NCBI RefSeq assembly: GCF_000614205.1
Contig: NZ_BAKN01000001.1
Coordinates: forward strand, 336,691-400,690
Direction: 5' to 3'
DNA length: 64,000 nucleotides
DNA from: Hoylesella saccharolytica JCM 17484
Lineage (GTDB): Bacteria > Bacteroidota > Bacteroidia > Bacteroidales > Bacteroidaceae
In this document: piece after piece, positions 9,641 through 17,902 of the stretch
Layout of the letters: each line of letters begins with the position of its first letter
Position numbering within the stretch: the stretch's first letter is position 1
Notes under the pieces: generated by a model
The model's database searches: none
Told to the model about the DNA's origin: nothing
Seen by the model: only the letters and a program-made list of their open reading frames with translations
Translations under genes and position numbers: made by a program

Positions 9641-10576
9641 CAAACGATTTTCCAGCAGTTTTATATACTCTTCCTGCAGATTGAGCGGCAGAAAACTCTT
9701 ACGAATGAAATGCTTCCATCGTTCTGCTGCATTTATAAAACGTGTGAATATATTTCCACAAACCTTCTGATTTAATCCCGATTGATACATAGCGCTTTGA
9801 AAATCGCTTTTTTTAATGTTGCGTTTTTTACCACATAAGGTTAAAGCCAGCTCTTCCGGGTCTGTCGGAATAATTAATAAGGTAGACAAAAGGTCGTAAG
9901 CCGGAGCCAGTGTATAGGTTACATCGTCTGTAGATAACAAAGAAAAATTTTTCAGATGCATATCCGAATTACCCACAATCCATGAGAAAACAACCCGTTC
10001 CCAATAGTTTACCACATCGAGTTGGGGTACCGAACTGTATTGCGATATAAGCTTAGCTATTCGCTCGTACGAACTTTTATACTTATCCTCTGTTAAGCGT
10101 TCTGCCAATTGACACATATCTTCCATTGCCCATTTCTCGCCTTTTGCTGTTCGGTCTATGCGTCTGGTGATGTAGCAAAGTTCGCCATCGGCAAGAGGAA
10201 TAAGCGCATGAGGAACGGTTTTTATTCTTACTTCTTCTGCCAAATGCATGGTTAGATCTTCCAATTCAGGCAGAAAATGGTAAGATGTTGTTTGTGGTTT
10301 TAAGATGTATCTTCCCCAAAGTCCTACTATCGTAAAGCGTTTGGGCAACTCCTTTTTATTCTCAAAATCTATCGATAATTTAGACTGTACCCCCGTCAAT
10401 GCTGTTTGAGCACGGATAACCTCAACAGCCAATTTGCTTATATCTGTGCACTTATAGGGCAATAAAGGTGCTTGTGCCGTACCAAACATCTTTTTACAAC
10501 ACGAGGCATGATAATATTGTTCGCCCGCATTCAGCTCATTATAACAATACAAACATCTTTTACACATTTTCTTCAT
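9623..10576 (-). CDS. HipA/HipT-like serine/threonine kinase toxin (catalytic half of split HipA)
   Basis: 317 residues. An N-terminal cysteine-rich start (CKRCLYCYNEL, then ASCCKKMFG) is typical of HipT-type proteins. Kinase features follow: VQSKLSID glycine-rich-type loop (~63-70), GRYILKP ATP-binding lysine (~88-94), YITRRIDR (~136-143), catalytic GNSDMHLKNFSLL (~206-218) and the metal-binding APAYDLLST (~230-238). HipA-family kinases phosphorylate aminoacyl-tRNA synthetases (GltX for HipA, TrpS for HipT in E. coli) and stop growth; the target here is unknown. The start codon overlaps the hipS-like gene end by 17 bases, so translation is probably coupled. Its 3' end overlaps tilS on the other strand. 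Confidence 0.88.
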   Translation of the reverse strand: MKKMCKRCLYCYNELNAGEQYYHASCCKKMFGTAQAPLLPYKCTDISKLAVEVIRAQTALTGVQSKLSIDFENKKELPKRFTIVGLWGRYILKPQTTSYHFLPELEDLTMHLAEEVRIKTVPHALIPLADGELCYITRRIDRTAKGEKWAMEDMCQLAERLTEDKYKSSYERIAKLISQYSSVPQLDVVNYWERVVFSWIVGNSDMHLKNFSLLSTDDVTYTLAPAYDLLSTLLIIPTDPEELALTLCGKKRNIKKSDFQSAMYQSGLNQKVCGNIFTRFINAAERWKHFIRKSFLPLNLQEEYIKLLENRLSILNR

Positions 10577-10891
10577 CCTCCATTGATATGATGCTCACTG
10601 CACCAATACAGTCTTTACAACAAGCCAAAAGAAGCGACATTCGGTCTTTGTTGTTTATTTTCCAGTTTTGTTCAGCGATGTTCAACAGCCAACCTTCAGG
10701 TATCAATCCGTCAAAAAATGCAATCATTACACGGCTTTTATAAGGACGACGGGTTAGCGGTAGGGTTAAACTGACCGGCATAGCATCATGACTTTCAAGA
10801 TATTTCCGGTCATACGCAAACGTGTATCCATCAGCATCTTCCTCAAGATGCCTGCAAACCGCTTTCTAAAATAAACCTTTGCCTGCTTCAT
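10560..10891 (-). CDS. HipS-like small protein (HipA N-terminal subdomain), frameshifted near 10842
   Basis: The frame beginning ATG at 10891 reads MKQAKVYFRKRFAGIL, then breaks; the next frame continues EEDADGYTFAYDRKYLE and MPVSLTLPLTRRPYKS to the stop at 10560. One added G (TTGAGG to TTGGAGG on the coding strand, near 10842) joins them into a 110-residue HipA N1 subdomain, with the usual GLIPEGWLL helix near residue 70. In the E. coli HipBST system this subdomain is the separate protein HipS, which acts as the antitoxin. The ATG overlaps the hipB stop as ATGA, and the 3' end overlaps hipT, making a tight three-gene operon. Confidence 0.82.
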
Positions 10892-11109
10892 TCTTCACCC
10901 TCTTTTTGTGCTATTGCAACCGGTCCGCACTCTGTACCGAATAAATTCAGCACCTGATTGATTTTGTCTAAACGTAAGGTTTCCTTGCCTTGTTCCAACT
11001 CACGCACAAAGCGCAAGCCCACTCCCGACTTCTGCGACAAATCAATCTGCGTAAGATGATATTTCTTTCGCATCTCTTTCACATATCCGGCTATTACAGA
11101 TGGTTTCAT
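10888..11109 (-). CDS. HipB-like Xre-family helix-turn-helix regulator
   Basis: About 73 residues with a helix-turn-helix (residues ~14-60: HLTQIDLSQKSGVGLRFVRE, then LEQGKETLRLDKINQVLNLF). It should repress its own operon with the HipS/HipT partners. I chose the start MKPSVIAGYV at 11109; the frame is open to an ATG at 11139, but the -7 element at 11137-11144 would put the transcript start downstream of that ATG. The stop overlaps the hipS start by four bases (ATGA). Confidence 0.87.
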   Translation of the reverse strand: MKPSVIAGYVKEMRKKYHLTQIDLSQKSGVGLRFVRELEQGKETLRLDKINQVLNLFGTECGPVAIAQKEGEE

Positions 11110-11119
11110 ATAGACGTAA

Positions 11120-11139
11120 TTATACCTCTTCGGGTGCAA
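11120..11139. promoter_or_regulatory. operator 1 of the hip operon
   Basis: The 20-mer TTATACCTCTTCGGGTGCAA is an imperfect palindrome (TATACC-N5-GGGTGC type) between the hipB start and its -7 element. It matches operator 2 at about 15 of 20 positions. Its position over the expected transcript start suits a HipB repressor site. Inferred, not proven. Confidence 0.6.
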
Positions 11140-11144
11140 ATATA
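11137..11144 (-). promoter_or_regulatory. -7 promoter element of the hip operon (TATATTTG)
   Basis: TATATTTG on the minus strand fits the Bacteroidetes -7 consensus TAnnTTTG. It overlaps the end of operator 1, so repressor binding there would block transcription. No clear -33 TTTG was seen. Confidence 0.5.
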
Positions 11145-11160
11145 AAGAATTTATTTTATA

Positions 11161-11180
11161 TTACACCATTTCGGGTATAA
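11161..11180. promoter_or_regulatory. operator 2 of the hip operon
   Basis: TTACACCATTTCGGGTATAA, a palindrome of the TACACC-N5-GGGTAT type, starts exactly 41 bases after operator 1 (about four helical turns), so two repressor dimers would sit on the same face of the DNA. It lies at or just upstream of the -33 region. Confidence 0.6.
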
Positions 11181-11393
11181 AAAGCTGATACTTTGCGATA
11201 CATATCCTGATCGATGTACGAGTGAAGTTGAATTGAGGTGCAGGTATTTAAAATATAACGAGATAATCTGCGGTGAGACCAAAACAAATTACTAAATTTG
11301 CAACAATTTCGGGCACTTATCTTACCCTCCTACCCTCTTCATCCGGCGAGGTTTTGCCCGGCGTAAACCTTATTAATAAATAAAAATACCATT
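11181..11393. other. intergenic region with a -7 element for the DUF6078-like gene
   Basis: No gene is seen. TAAATTTG at 11293-11300 fits a Bacteroidetes -7 element for the plus-strand gene starting at 11394, which leaves a leader of about 85 bases. The leader contains a GC-rich hairpin near 11342-11362 (CCGGCG ... CCCGGCG) of unknown meaning. Confidence 0.4.
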
Positions 11394-11828
11394 ATGTACG
11401 AAAATTTTTCTTTCGATTTAGTGCCTGCCTGTTGGGCCGTTTGCTTCATTAACGAATGTCCGATGGCCGACCGTTGTCTGCGCCATCTGGCTGGATTACA
11501 CATGCCCAAAGACACCCGTTTCGGCTTGGCAGTGTATCCAACAGCGTTGGTTGGAGGCCAATGTAGCGAGTTTAAGCAAATTCGTATCGTACACGCCGCC
11601 TACGGATTTAATGCCCTTTTTACCGAAGTGAAGCAGAAACACGCTGCCTATTTGCGTCAAACCATAAAGAATTTTCTGGGCGGAAACGGCTCTTATTACC
11701 GCTATCATCACGGGCAACTGTTGTTGATGCCCGAGCAACAGCAATGGATTCTCGATCTTTTTCACGAACTAGGATACACCGATAGCTTAGCGTTCGACGG
11801 CTACAAAGACATTTACGACTTTACCTGA
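11394..11828 (+). CDS. DUF6078-like small cysteine-containing protein
   Basis: 144 residues, starting MYENFSFDLVPACWAVCFIN. The N-terminus has a cysteine cluster (C13, C17, C22 and C28 in ACWAVCFINECPMADRC) that could bind metal. The rest is soluble and mixed alpha/beta, ending DGYKDIYDFT. I recognise it as the Bacteroidales family annotated DUF6078; function is unknown. It is a single-gene unit with its own -7 element. Confidence 0.7.
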   Translation: MYENFSFDLVPACWAVCFINECPMADRCLRHLAGLHMPKDTRFGLAVYPTALVGGQCSEFKQIRIVHAAYGFNALFTEVKQKHAAYLRQTIKNFLGGNGSYYRYHHGQLLLMPEQQQWILDLFHELGYTDSLAFDGYKDIYDFT

Positions 11829-11889
11829 TACATTCTTTCTGCTCGCCCTTTCACATCCTTTTCTCCCCCATATCAATTTACCAAAGATA

Positions 11890-11995
11890 TTACCACTACT
11901 TGGTAATCGGTTTACCAATGGCTGGTAATCGAGTTACCGATAGTTGGTAATAAGATTACCAATGCGTGGTAATTGCGTTACCATTCGTTGGTAAT
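11890..11995. repeat. 22-bp-period palindrome array 1 (TACCA-N5-TGGTA, five units)
   Basis: Five 18-base palindromes begin at 11890, 11912, 11934, 11956 and 11978, exactly 22 bases apart, separated by 4-base spacers (CGGT, CGAG, AAGA, TGCG). Arms TTACCA and TGGTAAT are kept in every unit (unit 3 has TTACCG) while the centres (CTACT, ATGGC, ATAGT-like, ATGCG, TTCGT) and spacers vary. Array 2 at 48415-48498 has the same arms and period. The 22-base step is about two helical turns. Confidence 0.9.
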
Positions 11996-12289
11996 TTGGT
12001 AAACTGTGGTGAAATGCTTTGCCAACGCTTATCATATCCGTTCGAAAAGCTGTTATTCGGTGGGGTATCTTCAGTTTAGGGTGATACAATTTATATGAAT
12101 AATGTAGAATAAAATAAGTTTGTAGAGCCGTTGTTTTTATGGTTGTCTTACAAATAACAGGTGCTCGTTCAAGGGTTGGAAGAGCACCTATTATGGTTGA
12201 AACGCAAAGGCTTGGGTACAAAAAAGGATGTAGCGCAAGATTCTTTATTGAATGTTGCGCCACACCGAATGGGGTGAATCGGTGGAAGA
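11996..12289. other. intergenic region downstream of array 1
   Basis: No gene is supported. One hairpin is visible: AGGTGCTC (12159-12166) pairs with GAGCACCT (12182-12189) around a 15-base loop, with no T-run next to it, so it is a weak terminator candidate for either side. Confidence 0.35.
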
Positions 12290-12778
12290 TTAGATGTAAA
12301 TACCAACGCCAATCTTTAAACCCACTGTTGAATAATCTTTCTGGCTTTTGAGCGAGAGGTCGTAGTATATCGAAGGCTCTATCGTTACCGTGCGACTGAT
12401 AAAGAAAGCATAACCCAGTTCCAAACCCGGCATAAAGTCGTTGTAGTTGTGATAGGTATGCACCAAATTGCAGTTGGCACCGAGAAAAAGACCGTTCTGA
12501 ATGATGTAATAACGTATGCCGGCGCCCACAGAATAATAGTCGGCAACGGTTTCATTACCTGAATGTAGTATTGAACCCTGCCCTAATAACAACCAATTGT
12601 CTTCAAAAAAGAATCCGGCACGTGCCTGAACACCGAAGTTAAAACCGTTTTTACCATTGTATTTCAGGTCCAGTCCGCTGAGCGAACCATTAACATAAAC
12701 CTTTCTTTCTTCAAATTGTGCACTTGAAGTAAGGGTAAACAGTAGCGTCGTTAACAATAAAAATAACTTCTTTTTCAT
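12290..12778 (-). CDS. outer-membrane beta-barrel protein (small porin-like)
   Basis: 162 residues: signal peptide MKKKLFLLLTTLLFTLTSSA, then alternating hydrophobic strands (VYVNGSLSGLDLKY, NFGVQARAGFFFEDNWLLLG, AGIRYYIIQNGLFLGANC, PGLELGYAFFISRTVTIEPS) ending in the strand TVGLKIGVGIYI. This fits an eight-stranded barrel of the OMP_b-brl type. It stands alone. A TACTTTTG -7-like element at 12852-12859 on this strand could drive it. Function unknown. Confidence 0.78.
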   Translation of the reverse strand: MKKKLFLLLTTLLFTLTSSAQFEERKVYVNGSLSGLDLKYNGKNGFNFGVQARAGFFFEDNWLLLGQGSILHSGNETVADYYSVGAGIRYYIIQNGLFLGANCNLVHTYHNYNDFMPGLELGYAFFISRTVTIEPSIYYDLSLKSQKDYSTVGLKIGVGIYI

Positions 12779-12937
12779 TTCTTACCTTATTTAAATTAAT
12801 ACTCAAATATTTGCTTTGTTTGGTCTTTGCAGCCGTGTATGGGCTACCGTGCAAAAGTAAACAATAAATTCGACAAACAGGTAAAATATACTTAACTTTG
12901 CAAACATCATAAAAATCAATAATAAAGGCTTCTTTTA

Positions 12938-14650
12938 ATGAGTGCAATCTCACAACGCACGGTGCGATTTCTGGTATTATTAGTATGGTTATTCACGATA
13001 ACGACGAGCACAGCACAAACTTTTTCATTCTTTAAAACCGGTGACGGTGAGGCGTCAAAATTTCCCAAACACGAGGTAAGAGCCGTGTGGCTGACTACCA
13101 TTGGAGGCTTGGATTGGCCCCGTTCGTATGCTCGAGACGCGGCGTCGGTTGCCCGACAGCAACGCGAACTTACCGATATTCTCGACCGTTTGCAGCGTTC
13201 AGGTATCAACACCGTGTTGCTGCAAGTGCGCATTAGAGGAACGGTGATCTATCCATCATTGTTCGAACCGGTGGACGGATGTCTTGCGGGCGTGCCGGGA
13301 AAGCAGCCGGGGTACGATGCTTTGCAGTTTGCCATAGACGAATGTCATCAACGCGGGATGGAGCTTCATGCGTGGGTGGTGACTATTCCGGTAGGAAAAT
13401 GGAACGCTACGGGCTGCAGGGAGTTACGGAAAAAGTATCCTTTGCTCATTAAAAAGATTGGCGATGAGGGATATATGGACCCCGAGAACAGGCAAACGGC
13501 AACTTATCTGGCGGATATTTGTGATGAAATTACACGCAATTATGATGTCGATGGCATTCATCTCGACTACATCCGCTATCCCGAAACGTGGCATCTTCGG
13601 GTGTCGAACGATGAGGGGCGCCGCCACATTACAAACATTGTAGAAGCCATTGCGCGAAAGGTGAAGGCACGAAAGGCATGGGTAAAGATGAGCTGTGCAC
13701 CGATTGGAAAGTTTGATAATTTGTCGCGCTACCACAGTTATGGCTGGAATGCTTATACCAAAGTGTGTCAAGATGCACAGGGATGGTTGCGTAACGGACT
13801 GATGGATGCGCTCTTTCCGATGATGTATTTTCAGGGAAACCACTTTTTCCCCTTTGCCATAGACTGGTCAGAACAAAGCTACGGCCGAATTGTTGTACCC
13901 GGATTGGGCATTTATTTTATGTCGCCTGCCGAGAAAAACTGGGCTTTAGATGTTATCACACGCGAGATGTACGTGCTTCGACAATATGGTATGGGCTACG
14001 CTTTTTTTCGCAGTAAGTTCTTTACCGATGATTTAAAAGGCATTTATTCTTTTACAAAAAACGAGTTTTCGCGTTATCCTGCGCTCGTTCCGGCTATCAC
14101 TTGGCAGTGGGCACAACGTCCTTTGCCTCCCCGACAGATGTCTGTGCATACAGTGAAGGGTGATGTTATGCTGTCGTGGAGCGGTGCTGTAGATCACAGC
14201 GATGCACCTTATCTACTCTATAACGTGTATGCCGGGCGTACGTATCCTGTGGATGTGAAAGATGCGCGTAATCTGATTGCCGTAAGAAGACGGGCTACCG
14301 AGCTGCGTATTCCTGCCGAACGAGCCGACAGATATTATGCCGTTACTGCCACAGACCGTTACGGAAACGAGAGCGAAGCCTTGCAAAGTATGGCTCCGCA
14401 GCATTCTGTGGAACGTCCGAAGATGTTGAAATGCGATGGCTATAAGGTACAGCTGCCCGCCAAGGGTAGTTTCTTGGATGCCGATGTAGTGGTTGTCGAG
14501 GGGGCGGACGGATGTATGGTGGCTACCTATCCCTATGTGGGTACAACATTGAATGTGGCCCGATTGGATAATGGTATTTATGTTTTGCGGTCGCTCAATC
14601 GCAAAGGCGTCAATCACCGACTGGGCTTTTTTATGATAAAAAGAAAGTAA
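12938..14650 (+). CDS. GH10-like (GHL10/YngK-type) secreted hydrolase with C-terminal fibronectin-III-like domain
   Basis: 570 residues with a signal peptide (residues 1-27, ending TTSTAQ). The catalytic TIM-barrel part starts at EVRAVWLTTIGGLDWP (~45-60) and has HAWVVTIPVGKWN (~146-158) and the family motif DVDGIHLDYIRYPETW (~203-218). A fibronectin-III-like module (~395-480) and a short C-terminal domain resembling sorting or adhesion modules follow. This PF02638-type family is thought to cut glycans or peptidoglycan-linked sugars, but substrate is not settled. A -7-like TAACTTTG is at 12893-12900. It converges on the GT2 gene. Confidence 0.83.
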   Translation: MSAISQRTVRFLVLLVWLFTITTSTAQTFSFFKTGDGEASKFPKHEVRAVWLTTIGGLDWPRSYARDAASVARQQRELTDILDRLQRSGINTVLLQVRIRGTVIYPSLFEPVDGCLAGVPGKQPGYDALQFAIDECHQRGMELHAWVVTIPVGKWNATGCRELRKKYPLLIKKIGDEGYMDPENRQTATYLADICDEITRNYDVDGIHLDYIRYPETWHLRVSNDEGRRHITNIVEAIARKVKARKAWVKMSCAPIGKFDNLSRYHSYGWNAYTKVCQDAQGWLRNGLMDALFPMMYFQGNHFFPFAIDWSEQSYGRIVVPGLGIYFMSPAEKNWALDVITREMYVLRQYGMGYAFFRSKFFTDDLKGIYSFTKNEFSRYPALVPAITWQWAQRPLPPRQMSVHTVKGDVMLSWSGAVDHSDAPYLLYNVYAGRTYPVDVKDARNLIAVRRRATELRIPAERADRYYAVTATDRYGNESEALQSMAPQHSVERPKMLKCDGYKVQLPAKGSFLDADVVVVEGADGCMVATYPYVGTTLNVARLDNGIYVLRSLNRKGVNHRLGFFMIKRK

Positions 14651-14742
14651 AAGCGAACAGAAAACAAACGATTTTGTGCGTCAAAATTTATTTTAAGCAG
14701 ATAAAAAGTATCATTCTCACAGATAAGAAAAGGTATTAACCC

Positions 14743-15828
14743 CTATTTTCTCATCTCTAATTCCTCATCAAAAAGGTCTTCATCTTTCATTCCTAACCTT
14801 TCGTCGCCCATCGGCAGTTGCGAAAACAGCTTGCGCGCTTTGACATAATATTGCCAAAGCAAAGAGAAGTGACCATTGATATTTTTATCGGTGGTCTTTT
14901 TGTTTTGTTGTATTTGGCGTCTGTCTTCATCAAAGTTGTGGCGCCACCGACGAAAATCTCTGCGTGCTTTCCATATCGCCCGGCAGTCCGCCCAGTTGAA
15001 ATTTACCAGTAAAGTTTGTGTTGCTGCCACATAGTCCAGCAACCAACGCACTCGCATCACATGTTTTAGTTCGTCGCGATGCAAGTTTTTATAGAGCATG
15101 GTTAAATTGTTTCTGAAGTTTAGATACGTTTTCATCGGGTTGGCTTTGGGTAGCGTTCCCCCGCCCACATGATATACCACACTATCGGGTTCGCAGTAAA
15201 TCTTTCGACCAGCAAGCCGCAAACGCCAGCAAAGGTCTATTTCTTCGTTATGCGCAAAGAAACGTCCGTCGAGTCCGCCGACGCTCCAATAGTCTGCCGA
15301 ACGTATCATTAAGCACGCACCTGTAGCCCAATGTACCTCTTGCATGTAGTCGTATTGAGCATTATCAGTCTCTATTGTGTTGAAGATTCGCCCCCTACAA
15401 AACGGATAACCATATCGATCTAAGAACCCGCCACAGGCTCCTGCGTACTCAAAAGCATCTCTATTGGCTATCGAAAGCAACTTGGGTTGACAGGCTGCAA
15501 CGTCCGGATACATCTCCATCAGTTCGATAAGCGGGAGCAACCAGTTGTGCGTTACCTCCACATCCGAGTTTAACAGCACGTAATATTCGGCTTCAATGGT
15601 TGCCAGCGCCTTGTTGTAGCCTTCGGCAAAGCCATAATTTTTATCAAGAATAAGCGTTTTACAGTGTGGAAAATGTTGTGCAATGAACGCCATAGAGTCG
15701 TCTGTCGACGCGTTATCAGCGATGTAAATGGAGGCATCTTCACGCGAATATCTCACCACCGAAGGCAGATAACGCTGTAACATCTCGCGACCGTTCCAGT
15801 TTAAAATAACGATGGCAACTTTATCCAT
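14743..15828 (-). CDS. GT2-family glycosyltransferase (rhamnosyltransferase-like)
   Basis: 361 residues, no signal peptide. The GT-A fold starts MDKVAIVILNWNGREML and shows YIADNASTDDSM (~33-44), the metal-binding LNSDVEVTHNW (~86-96, DxD-like DVE) and an acceptor-side block ATGACLMIRSADYWSVGG (~167-184), HNEEIDLCWRLRLAG (~192-206). It should add a sugar to a surface glycan or lipid. It starts 23 bases after mtaB and is probably read from the mtaB promoter; this neighbourhood gives no clue to the substrate. Confidence 0.87.
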   Translation of the reverse strand: MDKVAIVILNWNGREMLQRYLPSVVRYSREDASIYIADNASTDDSMAFIAQHFPHCKTLILDKNYGFAEGYNKALATIEAEYYVLLNSDVEVTHNWLLPLIELMEMYPDVAACQPKLLSIANRDAFEYAGACGGFLDRYGYPFCRGRIFNTIETDNAQYDYMQEVHWATGACLMIRSADYWSVGGLDGRFFAHNEEIDLCWRLRLAGRKIYCEPDSVVYHVGGGTLPKANPMKTYLNFRNNLTMLYKNLHRDELKHVMRVRWLLDYVAATQTLLVNFNWADCRAIWKARRDFRRWRHNFDEDRRQIQQNKKTTDKNINGHFSLLWQYYVKARKLFSQLPMGDERLGMKDEDLFDEELEMRK

Positions 15829-15851
15829 ACTTGTTTTTATTCCGTTTTTAT

Positions 15852-17192
15852 TTACGCCACAACCACTCGTAAGGCACTCTTGTCGTGGTTCAACTCACCC
15901 AGTTTTACCCGCATTAGCTGGTTATCATATTCCTCTTTTGCCAATGTGGCGGGCAGTTCTACACGGATATAATTGCGTGTAAAACCGTGCATTGCCTTTC
16001 CTCGAATGGCTTTTTCGAACAGTACTTCAGCCTCTTGACCGATGTGATGGGTGTAAAATGCCTCGAGTTTTTTATCCGATAAGTCGAGTAAACACTTGCT
16101 TCGCCTGCGCTTTTCGGCATCGGTCACCACGTAAGGTATGCGTAAAGCTGCCGTTCCGGGACGCTCGCTATAAGGAAAAACGTGCAGTTGTGTGATGTCA
16201 AGACCCTCAAGAAAACGTCGGCAATCTTCAAAAAACGCCGGCTCTTCACCGCGTGAACCCACCATGACATCTACCCCGATGAAGGCTTCAGGTATCTCTT
16301 TTTTGATGAGTTTGATTTTATGTGCAAACAAGTTGGTATCGTAACGGCGGCCCATTAGTTGTAAAACCTCATCGCTGCCGCTTTGCAAGGGGATGTGAAA
16401 ATGAGGCATAAAAGCCCGACTTTGGGCACAAAAGGCGATGAGTTCGTCGGTTAAAAGGTTGGGTTCGATGCTGCTGATGCGAAACCGCTGAATGCCTTTC
16501 ACCCCGTCAAGTGCCTGTACAAGATCGATAAAGCGCTCGTTGCCGTCACCCCGAAACTCACCGATGTTCACGCCGGTAAGTACAATTTCTTTGCCGCCTT
16601 CTGCTGCTGCAGCTTCAGCCTGTTGTACCAACGAGTCGATAGAGGGATTACGTGATAGACCACGTGCAAAGGGAATGGTGCAGTAAGTACAAAAATAGTC
16701 GCATCCGTCTTGCACCTTTAAGAAGTAGCGCGTACGGTTTCCGCGACTGCAACTGGGTGCAAATGTCTTAATGTCTTTGGTCTTTACCGAGAAATGTCGA
16801 TGTTGCGCGCTACCGTCCTTACCATCTATCCAAGCGTCGTTAAGATATTGTATGAGGTTAGCCTTTTCGTTACTGCCCAGCACAAGGTCAACCCCTTCAA
16901 TGGCACTTACCCGTTCTGCCTCCAGCTGTGCATAACATCCCGTTACTACAACAAAAGCTCCGGGATTTTCGCGCACCATTCGATGGATAACCTGTCGGCA
17001 TTTATGGTCGGCCACTTCGGTAACCGAGCACGTGTTAATCAGACATATATCCGCCCGTTCACCTTTGTTGGCAGTACGTACACCCATATCTTGCAGCATC
17101 TGTCCGAAGGTAGATGTTTCCGAAAAATTAAGTTTACAACCCAGTGTGTAATATGCGGCGGTTTTGCCTTGAAAGGCCGAACTGTCTATCAT
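15852..17192 (-). CDS. mtaB: tRNA t6A37 methylthiotransferase MtaB
   Basis: 446 residues. An N-terminal UPF0004 domain with cysteines in TLGCKLNFSE (C19), LINTCSVTE and VTGCYAQLE binds one Fe-S cluster; the radical-SAM domain has the DGCDYFCTYCTIPFARG motif (CxxxCxxC, ~158-174); a C-terminal TRAM-like domain (~385-445) binds tRNA. MtaB methylthiolates N6-threonylcarbamoyladenosine 37 in ANN-decoding tRNAs. The length and the TLGCKLN start separate it from MiaB and RimO. A good promoter is seen 28 bases upstream. Confidence 0.92.
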   Translation of the reverse strand: MIDSSAFQGKTAAYYTLGCKLNFSETSTFGQMLQDMGVRTANKGERADICLINTCSVTEVADHKCRQVIHRMVRENPGAFVVVTGCYAQLEAERVSAIEGVDLVLGSNEKANLIQYLNDAWIDGKDGSAQHRHFSVKTKDIKTFAPSCSRGNRTRYFLKVQDGCDYFCTYCTIPFARGLSRNPSIDSLVQQAEAAAAEGGKEIVLTGVNIGEFRGDGNERFIDLVQALDGVKGIQRFRISSIEPNLLTDELIAFCAQSRAFMPHFHIPLQSGSDEVLQLMGRRYDTNLFAHKIKLIKKEIPEAFIGVDVMVGSRGEEPAFFEDCRRFLEGLDITQLHVFPYSERPGTAALRIPYVVTDAEKRRRSKCLLDLSDKKLEAFYTHHIGQEAEVLFEKAIRGKAMHGFTRNYIRVELPATLAKEEYDNQLMRVKLGELNHDKSALRVVVA

Positions 17193-17219
17193 TTATACCT
17201 TATTAATATATTAGGGCTG

Positions 17220-17251
17220 CAAAGATACTAATTTTTAAGTAGCTGTTCAAA
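17220..17251 (-). promoter_or_regulatory. promoter of mtaB (TTTG, 20 bases, TATCTTTG)
   Basis: On the minus strand TTTG at 17251-17248 and TATCTTTG at 17227-17220 are separated by 20 bases, a good fit to the Bacteroidetes sigma-ABfr consensus, leaving a leader of about 20 bases before the ATG at 17192. Confidence 0.7.
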
Positions 17252-17396
17252 ATTTATTTTCAAAGCCTTTGTTTGCACTTATCGTAATTATTGGTAAAGC
17301 AGAGAAACTTTTTTAGGCTGACTATATGGATAAGGGCTTTGCTGCAATAAGGTAAACGTGATATCTAAAACGATACTTTTACTTTCTGGAAAGCAT

Positions 17397-17600
17397 GATT
17401 TTAGGGCGTTTCAGGCGAGTAAAAAGAGGATAAAGTCTATTCTTAAACGTGTAAGCTGCTAATTACCAGAATTATACGGAGCCACAAAGTTCTTGATTTT
17501 TTATGAATCAAGAACAAGTTGGAGGATTTTGTTGGTATTCTTGCGAAGTTGTTTCCGATTTCTTAATAAGGTCAAAAGTTAGGATTTGTAACTTCTATTG
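17397..17600 (+). repeat. structured direct repeat, copy A (upstream of the first Sus operon)
   Basis: About 200 bases shared with 24736-24936 in the same orientation. Best-matching stretches: TTTTAGGGCGTT near 17399, CTAATTA at 17459-17465, and GATTTTGTTGG to CCGATTTCTT at about 17525-17563. A perfect 10-bp stem (GTTCTTGATT 17489-17498 with AATCAAGAAC 17506-17515) and a second stem (AAGTTA/TAACTT near 17576-17594) are present. Translation in all frames I tried is broken by stops, so it looks non-coding. Confidence 0.75.
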
Positions 17601-17902
17601 ACCCTTCTAAAGGTGAAGAGGATATAACGGAATGCGAGCTAATCAAGATAAATTTACCGGATAAAGGAGACTTTACTTATTTGTTTTATTTTTAACCTTT
17701 TACCTTATATGTTGCTGCCTGCATCTTTTTGTCCTTTTACATTTTTACTTTTTTACCCTTAAATCTCCGCATCCTTCATATTCTTCAGATAAAAGTATGA
17801 TCTCTAAAATGTAAGTTGAAAGGTTATTTCTATTGAAAATAAATAGAAATAACGCTAATTTAATTAAAAATTCATACATTTGTAGTTTCAAATAATAATT
17901 GT
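17601..17902. other. leader region of the first Sus operon
   Basis: No gene is supported; a short frame after copy A (reading through CTTCTATTGACCC) has no start or family match I know. A Bacteroidetes -7 element TACATTTG is at 17875-17882, 20 bases before the susC ATG; no -33 TTTG was found at the right distance. Confidence 0.45.

Noticed and set aside
10560..10576. hipS and hipT being one gene split by another base loss
   Set aside because: Both have their own start and stop in the overlap, and the separate layout is known for HipBST and common in Bacteroidales.
11890..11995. Array 1 as a CRISPR
   Set aside because: Units of 22 bases with 4-base spacers are far too short, arms are palindromic, and no cas genes are near. 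The same holds for 48415-48498 and 24595-24703.
17470..17700. A short protein-coding remnant in structured repeat copy A (and B)
   Set aside because: A loosely similar reading can be seen in both copies, but both contain several stops and differences fall in stems rather than third codon positions.
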